Positions 1 through 6,591 of a DNA stretch of 8,971 nt are shown here, one piece after another. How positions within the stretch are numbered: the stretch's first letter is position 1; each line of letters starts with the position of its first letter. Under the pieces are notes generated by a model. It saw nothing but the letters and a program-made list of their open reading frames with translations. It had not been told where the DNA came from and did not search any database. The stretch is from NCBI GenBank assembly GCA_003452275.1, contig DMIT01000198.1, forward strand, positions 1-8,971, given 5' to 3'. The position numbers and the translations under genes are program-made. The stretch is from Rhodospirillaceae bacterium. GTDB lineage: Bacteria; Pseudomonadota; Alphaproteobacteria; Micavibrionales; Micavibrionaceae.

Positions 1-89
1 CAGACGGCTGCATCGCCATGCGCAACGCAGACATCGAAGAAATCTTTGAAAAAGTCGATGTCGGTACACCGATTTTAATCAAGCCGTAA
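1..89 (+). CDS. L,D-transpeptidase (YkuD family), C-terminal end only
   Basis: Only the last 28 codons are inside the window, read in the frame starting at base 3 and ending in TAA at 87-89. The peptide begins DGCIAMRNADIEEIF and ends GTPILIKP. This matches the end of YkuD-fold L,D-transpeptidases: the (S/D)GCI motif holds the catalytic cysteine, a helix (ADIEEIFEKV) follows, and a final strand reads GTPxxI. These enzymes make 3-3 cross-links in peptidoglycan or anchor proteins to it in the periplasm; that role is family knowledge. The histidine motif, any signal peptide and the true length are outside the window. The gene ends just before a strong hairpin terminator. The family call is fairly safe, but the exact substrate cannot be judged. 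Confidence 0.75.
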   Translation, partial: DGCIAMRNADIEEIFEKVDVGTPILIKP

Positions 90-95
90 AAATCA

Positions 96-123
96 AAAAG
101 CCGCCAAATAAATGGCGGCTTTT
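96..123. terminator. Bidirectional intrinsic terminator
   Basis: A perfect 11-bp stem (96-106 paired with 113-123; core AAGCCGCCA/TGGCGGCTT) closes a 6-base loop AATAAA. On the plus strand the stem ends in TTTT and a T-rich stretch follows. On the minus strand it is followed by TTTTT-GA-TTTTT. It lies between the convergent L,D-transpeptidase gene and the 325-residue gene, so it probably ends both transcripts. Confidence 0.85.
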
Positions 124-145
124 CCATTTGTTTTCTGAACAAAAA

Positions 146-1123
146 CTATTTGCCCATGACCAATTCACGAAGACCTGGAATAAGGGTAACGCTGGCTTCC
201 TGTCTCAGGAATTTTCGGCTCATCAACGCTGCTGGGCTTTCATAACCTTCGCCGTTAAAGGAGGTCAAAATTGCACCGGATGGGATTTCTGCAGTAAGAG
301 GGAAGATCATTGTGAGGGTTCTTTGTTTAGGGTTGTCATGAGCAACACATTGAACATCATGATTCATTAAGCCTGAAATTCTTACTAAGTCATGCTGTTC
401 CGGCAGTGCAAGTTTAGTTGCAAGGGATGCGAATCCAGCCTTGTTATTAAAAGCTGATTTCAAAACAGAAACATCACGTGTTAATAATGTTTTTGTTCTT
501 TCTGCATCTTGTCTGATAACAGAGTTCATTGAATTGTTTTGGCATTCCGCAGGTTCGAATACAGCAATTTTACCATCGATCAGAAGTCCTGTTTCTTTAT
601 TTAATGTTGCGTATATAGAACGCGGATTAATGTCAGTTGAGAGAAGGCTGGAAGCGCAACCCCAGTTGCCAGCATGAGAAGCGCCGTTGCCACGAAGGGT
701 AACGTAGATCAGTTCTTTGCTATCTTGCTTGATGGTCAGAACAGGCATAATGCGTAGAATGCGGTCGGAAGCAGACAATGGTGCTTCGTGCGGCTGCAAA
801 TCAATATCACCTTGGATTTCTGCACGACTCAAATAAGAAATAGGTTCATGGCCGCTGGTACCAGATGCGAAGGTTTCTTTTAAAGAATGGCTGAGAAGAA
901 TAGCCCGGGCTTCTGGAGTAATGCTAACATCATAGTGAGTACCGATAATACGTCCTGCTGTTCCATCCGCGTTTGCAGGGGCATGGAGATCACCGGCGAC
1001 GATAGATCTGGCAATAAGGGTAAATCCTGACTCGGAACCATTTAAAAGATCTTGGTTGTTCACGGCCTCAATTGTTGGTTTGTGGCTGGCTGCTACGAGA
1101 GCTGCTGGTATTTGGCTAGGCAT
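146..1123 (-). CDS. Unrecognised 325-residue protein with a faint degenerate Nudix-like segment
   Basis: I do not recognise this protein as a family member. It has no signal peptide and no membrane segment, so it is probably cytosolic. The start ATG is backed by AGAGGAG about 7 bases upstream and by a good promoter further up. Residues 138-182 vaguely follow the Nudix layout: a strand (LIYVTLRGNG), then AGNWGCASSLL where Nudix proteins have a GxWxxPGG-type segment, then LNKETGLLI where the box has RELxEETGL. The REUxEE catalytic glutamates are not intact, so if the fold is Nudix it is probably not an active pyrophosphatase. A later strand (RTLTMIFPLTAEIP, 268-281) would fit the same fold. The gene stands alone, divergent from uup, and ends at a shared terminator. 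Existence of the gene is well supported; the Nudix resemblance is inference only. Confidence 0.8.
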   Translation of the reverse strand: MPSQIPAALVAASHKPTIEAVNNQDLLNGSESGFTLIARSIVAGDLHAPANADGTAGRIIGTHYDVSITPEARAILLSHSLKETFASGTSGHEPISYLSRAEIQGDIDLQPHEAPLSASDRILRIMPVLTIKQDSKELIYVTLRGNGASHAGNWGCASSLLSTDINPRSIYATLNKETGLLIDGKIAVFEPAECQNNSMNSVIRQDAERTKTLLTRDVSVLKSAFNNKAGFASLATKLALPEQHDLVRISGLMNHDVQCVAHDNPKQRTLTMIFPLTAEIPSGAILTSFNGEGYESPAALMSRKFLRQEASVTLIPGLRELVMGK

Positions 1124-1187
1124 AATTCGTATCTCCTCTGACTGTTTTCATAGAAATTATGAAATTTGTTTCCGTATATGCCTAACT

Positions 1188-1201
1188 TTGCGACATCGCA
1201 A
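1188..1201. promoter_or_regulatory. Inverted repeat TTGCGA-N2-TCGCAA, possible operator
   Basis: The two 6-base arms (1188-1193 and 1196-1201) are perfect complements around a CA centre. The site falls at about +1 to +14 of the predicted transcript of the 325-residue gene. A repressor bound here would block initiation. As RNA it would be a very tight hairpin with a 2-base loop, which is unfavourable, so a protein-binding site is the likelier reading. No regulator gene lies next to it. Confidence 0.4.
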
Positions 1202-1207
1202 GAAAAA

Positions 1208-1235
1208 ATTATATAAATCTCAAATTATTTTACAA
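1208..1235 (-). promoter_or_regulatory. Sigma-70-type promoter for the 325-residue gene
   Basis: On the minus strand a perfect -10 hexamer TATAAT (1208-1213) is preceded by a 16-base spacer and a -35-like TTGTAA (1230-1235; 4 of 6 to consensus). The predicted start is near 1201, giving a leader of about 77 bases before the ATG at 1123. The surrounding DNA is AT-rich, so chance matches are easier than usual, but the perfect -10 at the right distance is convincing. Confidence 0.5.
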
Positions 1236-1257
1236 ATAACTGATTTTACACAATAAA
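1229..1257 (+). promoter_or_regulatory. Candidate promoter for uup
   Basis: TTTACA (1229-1234; 5 of 6 to the -35 consensus), a 17-base spacer and AATAAA (1252-1257; 4 of 6 to the -10). Transcription would begin near 1264, leaving a leader of about 70 bases before the chosen uup start at 1335. The -35 overlaps that of the divergent gene, so the two promoters may compete or share control. Confidence 0.35.
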
Positions 1258-1334
1258 ATTGAGATGTGGACGGGAGGCTTTGGATTTGTTACTTCCTCTC
1301 CCTGTGGTATTTGCCACGACTCATTGAGGAATTT

Positions 1335-3161
1335 ATGGCTGGACGCGTATTACTAAGTGTGCAGGAAGCATTGGTCAGTTTTGGCGGTGCGCCCCTGTTC
1401 GAAGATTTGACCTTTCATATATTGGAGGGTGATAAGACCTGTCTGGTTGGCAAAAATGGCGCTGGGAAATCCACGTTGATGAATATTATCCGCGGATTAA
1501 AAGACATCGATAATGGCGAACGGTGGATTCTATCCGGCACCACCATTGGATATTTGCAGCAGGATGTCCCCGTGAAAGTCGGGCAAACGGTGCGCGATTT
1601 TATTCTGGAAGATTTAAGTCCGGAAAACAGAGAAGAGGCGCAATCCTATCGCATGGAAATGGTCGCTGATCCGTTGCAGATTAATCTGGATGACCAGATG
1701 GATGTCTTGTCAGGCGGGCAGAAACGCCGCGCGGCGCTGGCGCGGGCTTTGGTTGAGGAACCGGATATTTTATTGCTTGACGAGCCGACCAACCATCTGG
1801 ATCTGGATGTGATCGTATGGCTTGAAAATTACCTGAAAGCCTATCGCGGGGCAGTCATGTGCATCAGTCACGACCGCGCCTTTCTAGAAAATATTTCCGA
1901 TAAAGTTTTCTGGCTGGATAGGGGACGCTTGCGTGTCTGCCCCACAGGATATAAAGGGTTTGAGGATTGGTCCAGCTTGATGTTGGAGCAGGAAGAACGC
2001 GAATTAAAAAACCGTGAAAAAATGCTGGAGGTCGAGGTCGAATGGGCATCGCGCGGGGTAAAGGCCCGCCGCAAACGCAATGTGCGCCGCCTTGCATTGA
2101 TGAAGGAAGAACGCGAAAAATTAAAGGCCGATAAATCTTCATTTCTACGCATGATGGCAAAGGTCGAAATGGAAGCGTCAGATGTTACGGGCACATCCAA
2201 AATCGTCGCCGAGTTTATCAAGGTCGATAAATATTTTGGCGACAAAACCATCATGGATAAATTTTCGCTGCGCATACAGCGCGGTGATCGGATCGGTATT
2301 CTGGGTAAAAACGGATCAGGGAAATCGACCTTTCTCAAATTGCTGATTGACGAACTGGAACCCGATGCGGGGAAGGTCAAGCGTAACAAGGAAATTGAAT
2401 TTTCTTATTTTGACCAGACGCGCAGCCATCTGGATTTAAGCGCGTCCCTGTGGACCACGTTGATCCCGACGGGGGGCGATTATATTGATGTGATGGGAAA
2501 GCCGCGCCATGTTTGCGGATATTTGCAGGATTTCCTGTTTGACCCTGCCTATGCCCGCGCGCCGGTATCCACCTTATCAGGCGGGCAGAAAAATCGCCTG
2601 TTACTGGCAAAAGTTCTGGCGCACCCCAAGTCATTCCTGATTCTGGACGAGCCGACCAATGACCTGGATATGGATACGCTGGATGTTCTGGAGGAAATTC
2701 TCAGCAATTATAAAGGTACATTAATCATCGTGTCGCATGACCGCGATTTCCTTGACCAGACCGTGTCCAAAATACTGGCATTCGAAGGGGATGGCGATAT
2801 TCAGGGGTATATCGGTGGTTATAGCGATTATCTGGCCACCAAGAAAGCCGATGCCAAAGCTGCCGCCAGTAAGGCCAATGATAAGGAAAAAGATATTTAC
2901 AAACAAACGGAATTGAACAGTTTCATTGATACGCCGAAACCTGCGGCGAAATTGTCTTATAAACTTCAATATGAACTCGATCATCTGCCGGAAAAAATCG
3001 AAGCTTTGGAGAAAGAGATCGAGGAATTGGCGCGGGCATTGGATGATGCCACGTTATATACCCGCGATGCGGCTTTGTTTCACAAATATTCCGAACGCAT
3101 GGCGCAAGCCGAGCATGAGAAGGAAAGCGCCGAAATGCGGTGGCTGGAATTATCGGTATAA
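1335..3161 (+). CDS. uup: ABC-F family ATPase Uup
   Basis: This 608-residue protein has two ABC ATPase domains on one chain and no membrane segments, so it is a soluble ABC-F protein, not a transporter. Domain 1: Walker A GKNGAGKST (39-47), signature LSGGQ (125-129), Walker B with DEPTNHLD (144-156), switch His in SHD (178-180). The linker (about 215-285) is basic and helical, and WASRGVKARRKRN is typical of Uup. Domain 2: Walker A (324-332), LSGGQ (414-418), DEPTNDLD (438-445), SHD (467-469). The C-terminus (about 538-608) is the charged coiled coil that Uup carries. The family acts on ribosomes through the tRNA exit or P site; E. coli Uup is also tied to transposon excision and branched-DNA intermediates. 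An in-frame ATG at 1266 would add 23 residues, but they are unlike the family; the ATG at 1335 has GAGGA just upstream and gives the family N-terminus. Confidence 0.93.
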   Translation: MAGRVLLSVQEALVSFGGAPLFEDLTFHILEGDKTCLVGKNGAGKSTLMNIIRGLKDIDNGERWILSGTTIGYLQQDVPVKVGQTVRDFILEDLSPENREEAQSYRMEMVADPLQINLDDQMDVLSGGQKRRAALARALVEEPDILLLDEPTNHLDLDVIVWLENYLKAYRGAVMCISHDRAFLENISDKVFWLDRGRLRVCPTGYKGFEDWSSLMLEQEERELKNREKMLEVEVEWASRGVKARRKRNVRRLALMKEEREKLKADKSSFLRMMAKVEMEASDVTGTSKIVAEFIKVDKYFGDKTIMDKFSLRIQRGDRIGILGKNGSGKSTFLKLLIDELEPDAGKVKRNKEIEFSYFDQTRSHLDLSASLWTTLIPTGGDYIDVMGKPRHVCGYLQDFLFDPAYARAPVSTLSGGQKNRLLLAKVLAHPKSFLILDEPTNDLDMDTLDVLEEILSNYKGTLIIVSHDRDFLDQTVSKILAFEGDGDIQGYIGGYSDYLATKKADAKAAASKANDKEKDIYKQTELNSFIDTPKPAAKLSYKLQYELDHLPEKIEALEKEIEELARALDDATLYTRDAALFHKYSERMAQAEHEKESAEMRWLELSV

Positions 3162-3170
3162 TGAAAGGTG

Positions 3171-3206
3171 AAAAAATGATGCCGGATTGTTGGGGGACAA
3201 TCCGGC
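3171..3206 (-). terminator. Intrinsic terminator of rpoH
   Basis: A perfect 10-bp stem (GCCGGATTGT at 3181-3190 with ACAATCCGGC at 3197-3206) has a 6-base loop. Read on the minus strand it is followed, after ATCA, by six T residues (complement of 3171-3176). That polarity fits rpoH, whose stop is at 3263-3265. On the plus strand no T-run follows, so it is a poor intrinsic terminator for uup. Confidence 0.7.
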
Positions 3207-3222
3207 AAGTTCGTTAGGGGAG

Positions 3223-3246
3223 ATGTCCCTCTGTGAAGAGGGACAT
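3223..3246. repeat. Second 10-bp hairpin in the uup-rpoH gap
   Basis: ATGTCCCTCT (3223-3232) pairs perfectly with AGAGGGACAT (3237-3246) around a 4-base loop GTGA. As plus-strand RNA the loop is GUGA, a stable GNRA tetraloop. Neither side has a T-run. It lies 17 bases beyond the rpoH stop and 16 bases from the other hairpin, so it may protect 3' ends or pause polymerase in the convergent gap. Confidence 0.6.
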
Positions 3247-3262
3247 AGGTTTAACGGGTGGG

Positions 3263-4153
3263 CTAAGCCATATCCCCCACGAAATTCGATAAATCTTTTT
3301 TATTTGCTGATAAATTATCACGCAATTTTTCGAGTGCGCGGGATTCCAACTGGCGTACACGTTCTTTGCTGACCCCCAGTTTTTTGCCCAGTTCCTCAAG
3401 AGTTACGGTTTCATACTGCATATGGCGTTCGCGAATGATATGTTGTTCACGGTCGCTCAGTTTTTTAAGGGCGTCATTCAACCATTTGGAACGTGTCTGT
3501 GAATCTTTCATGCCGATCACCACGTCTTCGGGGTTCGGGCGTGTATCCGCCAGAAAAGATCCGATTTCTTCTTCGCCATCATCGCTGATAAGAGCGTTTA
3601 AAGATTGGTCGCCGCGATTCATGCGGCCTTCCATATCTTCGACATCTTTGACGCGTACGCCAAGAGCAGCGGCAATTTTCATGCGGCCATCGGCGGTCAG
3701 GCCGTTTTCATTTTCTGCACCTTCGATTTTCGCACGCAAGCGGCGCAGATTAAAAAACAGCGATTTATGCGCGGCAGTTGTCCCCGTCCGTACAATAGAC
3801 CAGTTGCGCAGGATATAATCCTGAATAGAGGCGCGAACCCACCATGTGGCATAGGTGGAAAAACGCACATCGCGGTCAGGCTCAAACTTATTCGCTGCCT
3901 GCATCAAGCCAAGGTTACCTTCCTGAATCAGGTCGCCCATCGGCAGGCCGTAATGTTTGAATTTCGCGGCGGTCGCGATAACCAGACGTGTGTAGGAACG
4001 GATCAGCTCGTGCAGGGCTTTTTCATCACCCATAGATTTCCAGCGTGTTGCCAGTTCGAATTCATGTTCACGTTCCAGCATCGGTTCGTTCATGGATGAA
4101 CGGATGTAACCCATATTTGCTTTCTGTGTATTCGCATCGTCAATATAAGCCAT
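3263..4153 (-). CDS. rpoH: RNA polymerase heat-shock sigma factor (sigma-32)
   Basis: A 296-residue sigma-70-family protein of normal RpoH length. Region 1.2 is at about 17-50. Region 2 (51-121) contains the core-binding DLIQEGNLGL (74-83) and the -10 recognition stretch FSTYATWWVRASIQDYILRN. The RpoH box follows as KSLFFNLRRLR (130-140), the hallmark that separates RpoH from RpoD and RpoS. Region 4 (about 225-285) ends in a helix-turn-helix (VTLEELGKKLGVSKERVRQLE, then ALEKLR) that reads the -35 element. By family knowledge it directs RNA polymerase to chaperone and protease genes and is controlled by DnaK and FtsH. The start at 4151-4153 has CAGG about 10 bases upstream. Many alphaproteobacteria carry two rpoH copies, and which one this is cannot be told here. 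It is monocistronic by appearance, with its own terminator. Confidence 0.95.
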   Translation of the reverse strand: MAYIDDANTQKANMGYIRSSMNEPMLEREHEFELATRWKSMGDEKALHELIRSYTRLVIATAAKFKHYGLPMGDLIQEGNLGLMQAANKFEPDRDVRFSTYATWWVRASIQDYILRNWSIVRTGTTAAHKSLFFNLRRLRAKIEGAENENGLTADGRMKIAAALGVRVKDVEDMEGRMNRGDQSLNALISDDGEEEIGSFLADTRPNPEDVVIGMKDSQTRSKWLNDALKKLSDREQHIIRERHMQYETVTLEELGKKLGVSKERVRQLESRALEKLRDNLSANKKDLSNFVGDMA

Positions 4154-4182
4154 TTTTCTGTACCTGCTAATAGACCCTTCTT

Positions 4183-4217
4183 ATAATATGGACCATTGTG
4201 GTTCTGTATATATCAAG
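4183..4217 (-). promoter_or_regulatory. rpoH: Possible rpoH promoter elements
   Basis: On the minus strand CTTGATA (4211-4217) lies upstream of GTCCATATTAT (about 4183-4193). As a sigma-70 promoter the TTGATA to TATTAT spacing of 22 is too long. As a sigma-32 promoter, CTTGATA and GTCCATAT loosely fit CTTGAAA and CCCCATNT with about 17 bases between. That would suggest autoregulation, but the match is weak. Confidence 0.2.
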
Positions 4218-4302
4218 ACCAGTTCCAAAATGACTGACGACACATACAGGGTTGTTGGCCCCATGTAATGTTATTCGGGCGTTGTTCTCAAAAGTTACAA
4301 AG

Positions 4303-4334
4303 TTTTTTTAAAAATTAAAAAATCGTAAAAAAAA
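4303..4334. other. Run of A- and T-tracts between rpoH and the 186-residue gene
   Basis: T7 (4303-4309), A5 (4310-4314), A6 (4317-4322) and A8 (4327-4334) follow each other, the last two about one helical turn apart. Such tracts bend DNA. On the minus strand the T-runs lie about 20-50 bases past the stop of the 186-residue gene, where they could help end its transcript, but I see no GC-rich stem in front of them. The stretch lies about 90 bases beyond the possible rpoH promoter elements. Confidence 0.4.
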
Positions 4335-4355
4335 GCGAGATGCGAGAAAGGGCCG

Positions 4356-4916
4356 TTAAGAGGAAGTTTCCGTAGTACTTGTAGAGGTGGACGTTTTCTT
4401 TATCGCTGTCCAGTCAGCAACGATCTGCTCCGCGTATGCATTCTTCTTAGTGGCTAACGCCTGAGCCCGTTCGGTAGTTCCATTGGTGACATCTTTTCCA
4501 TTCAAAATAGATAATAGGACTGATTTTATGTTAAAAGAAGTGGCTGCTTCTTTCGCTCCCATATTGACGGTGTCCAAACGGTATTTTTTTAAATCTTTTT
4601 GTAGAGCATCAAAATTGGCTTGAGTGATCGGCTTATCCTTATAGTCCTCCAAAATCTTTTGCAGTTGCTCTTGCTGTTTGGTGGTCAGGGTAAAACCGTA
4701 ATTCTTTTTGGTGGCATTGGCTTTATCAAGAATTTCTTGTGCTTTGGCGCTCAGGGTGATGGTGTCGCCATCACTGGTTTTTGTCGCGGAGGACGGGGTC
4801 AAATTTGCCGTGTTTTTAAGTGCATTGCCTATTAATACGGAATTGGTATTGCTGCCCGAGCCTGATTGACTGGTCTGGTTGTTCAAATATTGTGACAGGC
4901 TGGTAATTGTCGTCAT
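4356..4916 (-). CDS. Unrecognised 186-residue Ser/Thr-rich protein
   Basis: I do not recognise a family. Residues 1-48 are rich in Ser, Thr, Asn and Gln and look disordered. DGDTITLSAKAQEIL (50-64) resembles a short motif in several flagellum-associated or FlgM-like proteins (a 'xLSxxAQxI' stretch), but the rest does not. The middle (77-112) is charged and helical (TTKQQEQLQKILEDYKDK and QANFDALQKDLKKY). Residues 128-139 (FNIKSVLLSILN) form a short hydrophobic helix, not long enough for a membrane span. The last 15 residues are nearly all Ser, Thr, Lys and Glu. There is no signal peptide or cysteine. The ATG has only a weak purine stretch (GAAAGTGAAA) upstream. The gene lies upstream of rpoH on the same strand but 202 bases away, so it is probably a separate unit. 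Confidence 0.7.
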   Translation of the reverse strand: MTTITSLSQYLNNQTSQSGSGSNTNSVLIGNALKNTANLTPSSATKTSDGDTITLSAKAQEILDKANATKKNYGFTLTTKQQEQLQKILEDYKDKPITQANFDALQKDLKKYRLDTVNMGAKEAATSFNIKSVLLSILNGKDVTNGTTERAQALATKKNAYAEQIVADWTAIKKTSTSTSTTETSS

Positions 4917-4948
4917 GTCGTTTCACTTTCAAAAAATATCAACTTTTT

Positions 4949-4964
4949 ATGAAGCAAGTTTCAT
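4949..4964. promoter_or_regulatory. Imperfect 16-bp palindrome in the divergent gap
   Basis: ATGAAGCAAGTTTCAT has perfect 5-base ends (ATGAA/TTCAT) and one more pair inside. It sits 33 bases upstream of the 186-residue gene start, where a repressor or activator could bind. It could be chance, since the gap is AT-rich. Confidence 0.2.
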
Positions 4965-5033
4965 GCCATGCATAATAATTAGTCATAATTAAAAAATAGC
5001 TATCTTTTGCGTTGCGGCCTGTGCTAGAACGCT

Positions 5034-6215
5034 ATGGAATTCAAGATTAACCAAAAAAGCGACCCTGAGATGAGCCTTCAGAAACATGCCGAGAAATTTT
5101 CCGCCCCGCGTAAGGATGCGTCGGGACGGGTGCAGCTTGTGGGGTTGAGCCTTGAGGAAATGCAGGCTGTCCTGTCGGAGCATCAATTGCCGAATTTCCG
5201 GTCAAAGCAAATCTGGAACTGGATTTATCAGCGCGGAATCACCGATTTTAACGCCATGGCGAATTTACCCAAAGAATTGCGCGCCATTTTAACCGCGCAT
5301 TACGCCATAGACCGTCCTGCCTTGATAACCGAACAAAAATCTGCCGACGGGACAATTAAATGGCTGCTGGGGATGTCGGACGGACAGCAGGTCGAAATGG
5401 TCTTTATTCCGACCCCGCAACGCGGAACCTTATGCGTCTCGTCACAGGTCGGGTGTACCCTGACCTGTAAATTCTGCCATACGGGAACGCAGCCATTGGT
5501 CAGAAATCTGGGGCCGCATGAAATTTTGCAGCAGGTGATGTTTGCCAAAGACCATTTGAACGAATGGCCATCATCAGGCGAAAAAGAAGGGCGCGACCTG
5601 ACCAATATCGTTATGATGGGCATGGGCGAACCGTTATATAACTATGATAATGTGGCAAAGGCGTTAAAGATTTGTATGCATCCGGACGGGTTGGGAATTT
5701 CCAAACGTCATATTACGTTATCGACATCGGGTGTTGTGCCGCAAATTCATCAATGCGGCGAAGAACTGGGCGTGAATCTGGCGGTATCATTGCACGCGCC
5801 GAATGACGATATCCGTTCCGACATCATGCCGATCAACAACAAATATCCATTGGCAGATTTGCTGGATGCGTGCCGCCATTATCCGGGGGTATCGCCTATC
5901 CGCCGCATAACTTTTGAATATGTGATGCTGGACGGCGTGAATGATAGTGACGACAATGCCCGCCAACTGGCAAAATTACTCGTCGATATTCCCTGCAAAT
6001 TAAATTTGATCCCTTTCAACGGATGGGAGAATAGCGGGTTTGAGTGTTCGCCGATGGAGCGTATTGAAAGTTTTGCGAAGATTTTAGAAAATGCAGGCTA
6101 TGACGCGCCGATCCGCCGTCCGCGCGGACGTGATATTCTCGCCGCCTGCGGACAATTAAAATCGGCAAGCCAGCGTGAAAAATCCAATAAAATAACTGCA
6201 ACTGAAACACTATAA
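5034..6215 (+). CDS. rlmN: Dual-specificity 23S rRNA (A2503-C2) / tRNA (A37-C2) methyltransferase RlmN
   Basis: A radical SAM enzyme of 393 residues, close to the usual length. The 4Fe-4S motif CxxxCxxC is at C141, C145 and C148 inside SSQVGCTLTCKFCHTG. MGMGEP (195-200) is the SAM-binding GEP segment, and KRHITLSTSGVVP (225-237) and SLHAPND (252-258) are RlmN signatures. The methyl-carrying cysteine pairs with ACGQL (C372). E121 in VEMVFIP matches the proton-shuttling Glu of the family. These features point to RlmN, not the Cfr resistance enzyme. It methylates C2 of A2503 in 23S rRNA and A37 of some tRNAs, which supports decoding accuracy. The ATG at 5034 has no clear ribosome-binding site; MSLQ at 5070 is an alternative, and residues 1-30 are poorly conserved in the family. 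Two small genes follow at once and probably share its transcript. Confidence 0.95.
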   Translation: MEFKINQKSDPEMSLQKHAEKFSAPRKDASGRVQLVGLSLEEMQAVLSEHQLPNFRSKQIWNWIYQRGITDFNAMANLPKELRAILTAHYAIDRPALITEQKSADGTIKWLLGMSDGQQVEMVFIPTPQRGTLCVSSQVGCTLTCKFCHTGTQPLVRNLGPHEILQQVMFAKDHLNEWPSSGEKEGRDLTNIVMMGMGEPLYNYDNVAKALKICMHPDGLGISKRHITLSTSGVVPQIHQCGEELGVNLAVSLHAPNDDIRSDIMPINNKYPLADLLDACRHYPGVSPIRRITFEYVMLDGVNDSDDNARQLAKLLVDIPCKLNLIPFNGWENSGFECSPMERIESFAKILENAGYDAPIRRPRGRDILAACGQLKSASQREKSNKITATETL

Positions 6216-6226
6216 ATCCACTGCGT

Positions 6227-6233
6227 AAAGGAG
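6227..6233 (+). promoter_or_regulatory. Strong ribosome-binding site AAAGGAG
   Basis: AAAGGAG ends 7 bases before the ATG at 6241. It is one of the best Shine-Dalgarno matches in the window and fixes the start of the first small paralogue. Confidence 0.75.
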
Positions 6234-6240
6234 ACTAAAA

Positions 6241-6582
6241 ATGGGTAAAAGAGGATATGATCCTAAAGAAAAACAATCATCGACACTATCTAATGCAAGA
6301 GTCTTAGAGTTAATGTTCGACTATAATTTTGCTGTTCAGGGATTGTCTGTACCAGTTCAACCTAAGCCGACTACGCGTAGGGCAGTTAGTCAGGCCCAGA
6401 GACGCTTTGGAGAACGTGCCCATATCAGTTCGTCAGGCGAGTCTGTTTTTCTTTGTGGAAAACATGTGAAAACACAAGAGGTAGTTGAAGATATTTGTAT
6501 CAAATTATCCAATATGCTGGGGATAGGGGAGCGTGAAGCACTTTATAAAATGACCGGTATCCCCGAATTAAAACCGACATAA
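6241..6582 (+). CDS. Small unrecognised protein, first of a paralogous pair
   Basis: 113 residues, soluble, no signal peptide and no known domain that I recognise. Residues 11-30 are helical (KQSSTLSNARVLELMFDYNF). A basic stretch RRAVSQAQRRFGE (46-58) leads into what look like short strands (AHISSSGESVFLCGKH, 60-75), and a C-terminal helix ends in EALYKMTGI (99-107). It aligns with the next gene product along nearly its whole length, gap-free from KQ to GKH/GPH and with one gap later. The start is set by a strong AAAGGAG. It begins 25 bases after rlmN stops, so it is likely co-transcribed. Codon use differs from its neighbours: arginine is often AGA or AGG here but almost always CGC or CGT in the next gene, which hints at a different history or a lower expression level. 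No function can be assigned. Confidence 0.75.
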   Translation: MGKRGYDPKEKQSSTLSNARVLELMFDYNFAVQGLSVPVQPKPTTRRAVSQAQRRFGERAHISSSGESVFLCGKHVKTQEVVEDICIKLSNMLGIGEREALYKMTGIPELKPT

Positions 6583-6591
6583 CAGGAAAGT

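Noticed and set aside
128..370. 80-residue plus-strand frame near the left terminator
   Set aside because: It overlaps the 3' end of the 325-residue gene, begins right after the terminator and shows no start signal.
1266..1334. 23-residue N-terminal extension of Uup
   Set aside because: The residues do not resemble ABC-F N-termini, the ATG at 1266 lacks a good ribosome-binding site and it would be almost leaderless from the proposed promoter; the ATG at 1335 fits better.
1868..2389. 173-residue reading frame opposite uup
   Set aside because: It lies wholly inside the well-supported uup gene, is rich in Ser and Arg as expected from the reverse of a coding strand, and has no family features.
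3605..4099. 164-residue reading frame opposite rpoH
   Set aside because: It mirrors rpoH codons, has no ribosome-binding site of note and no recognisable domain.
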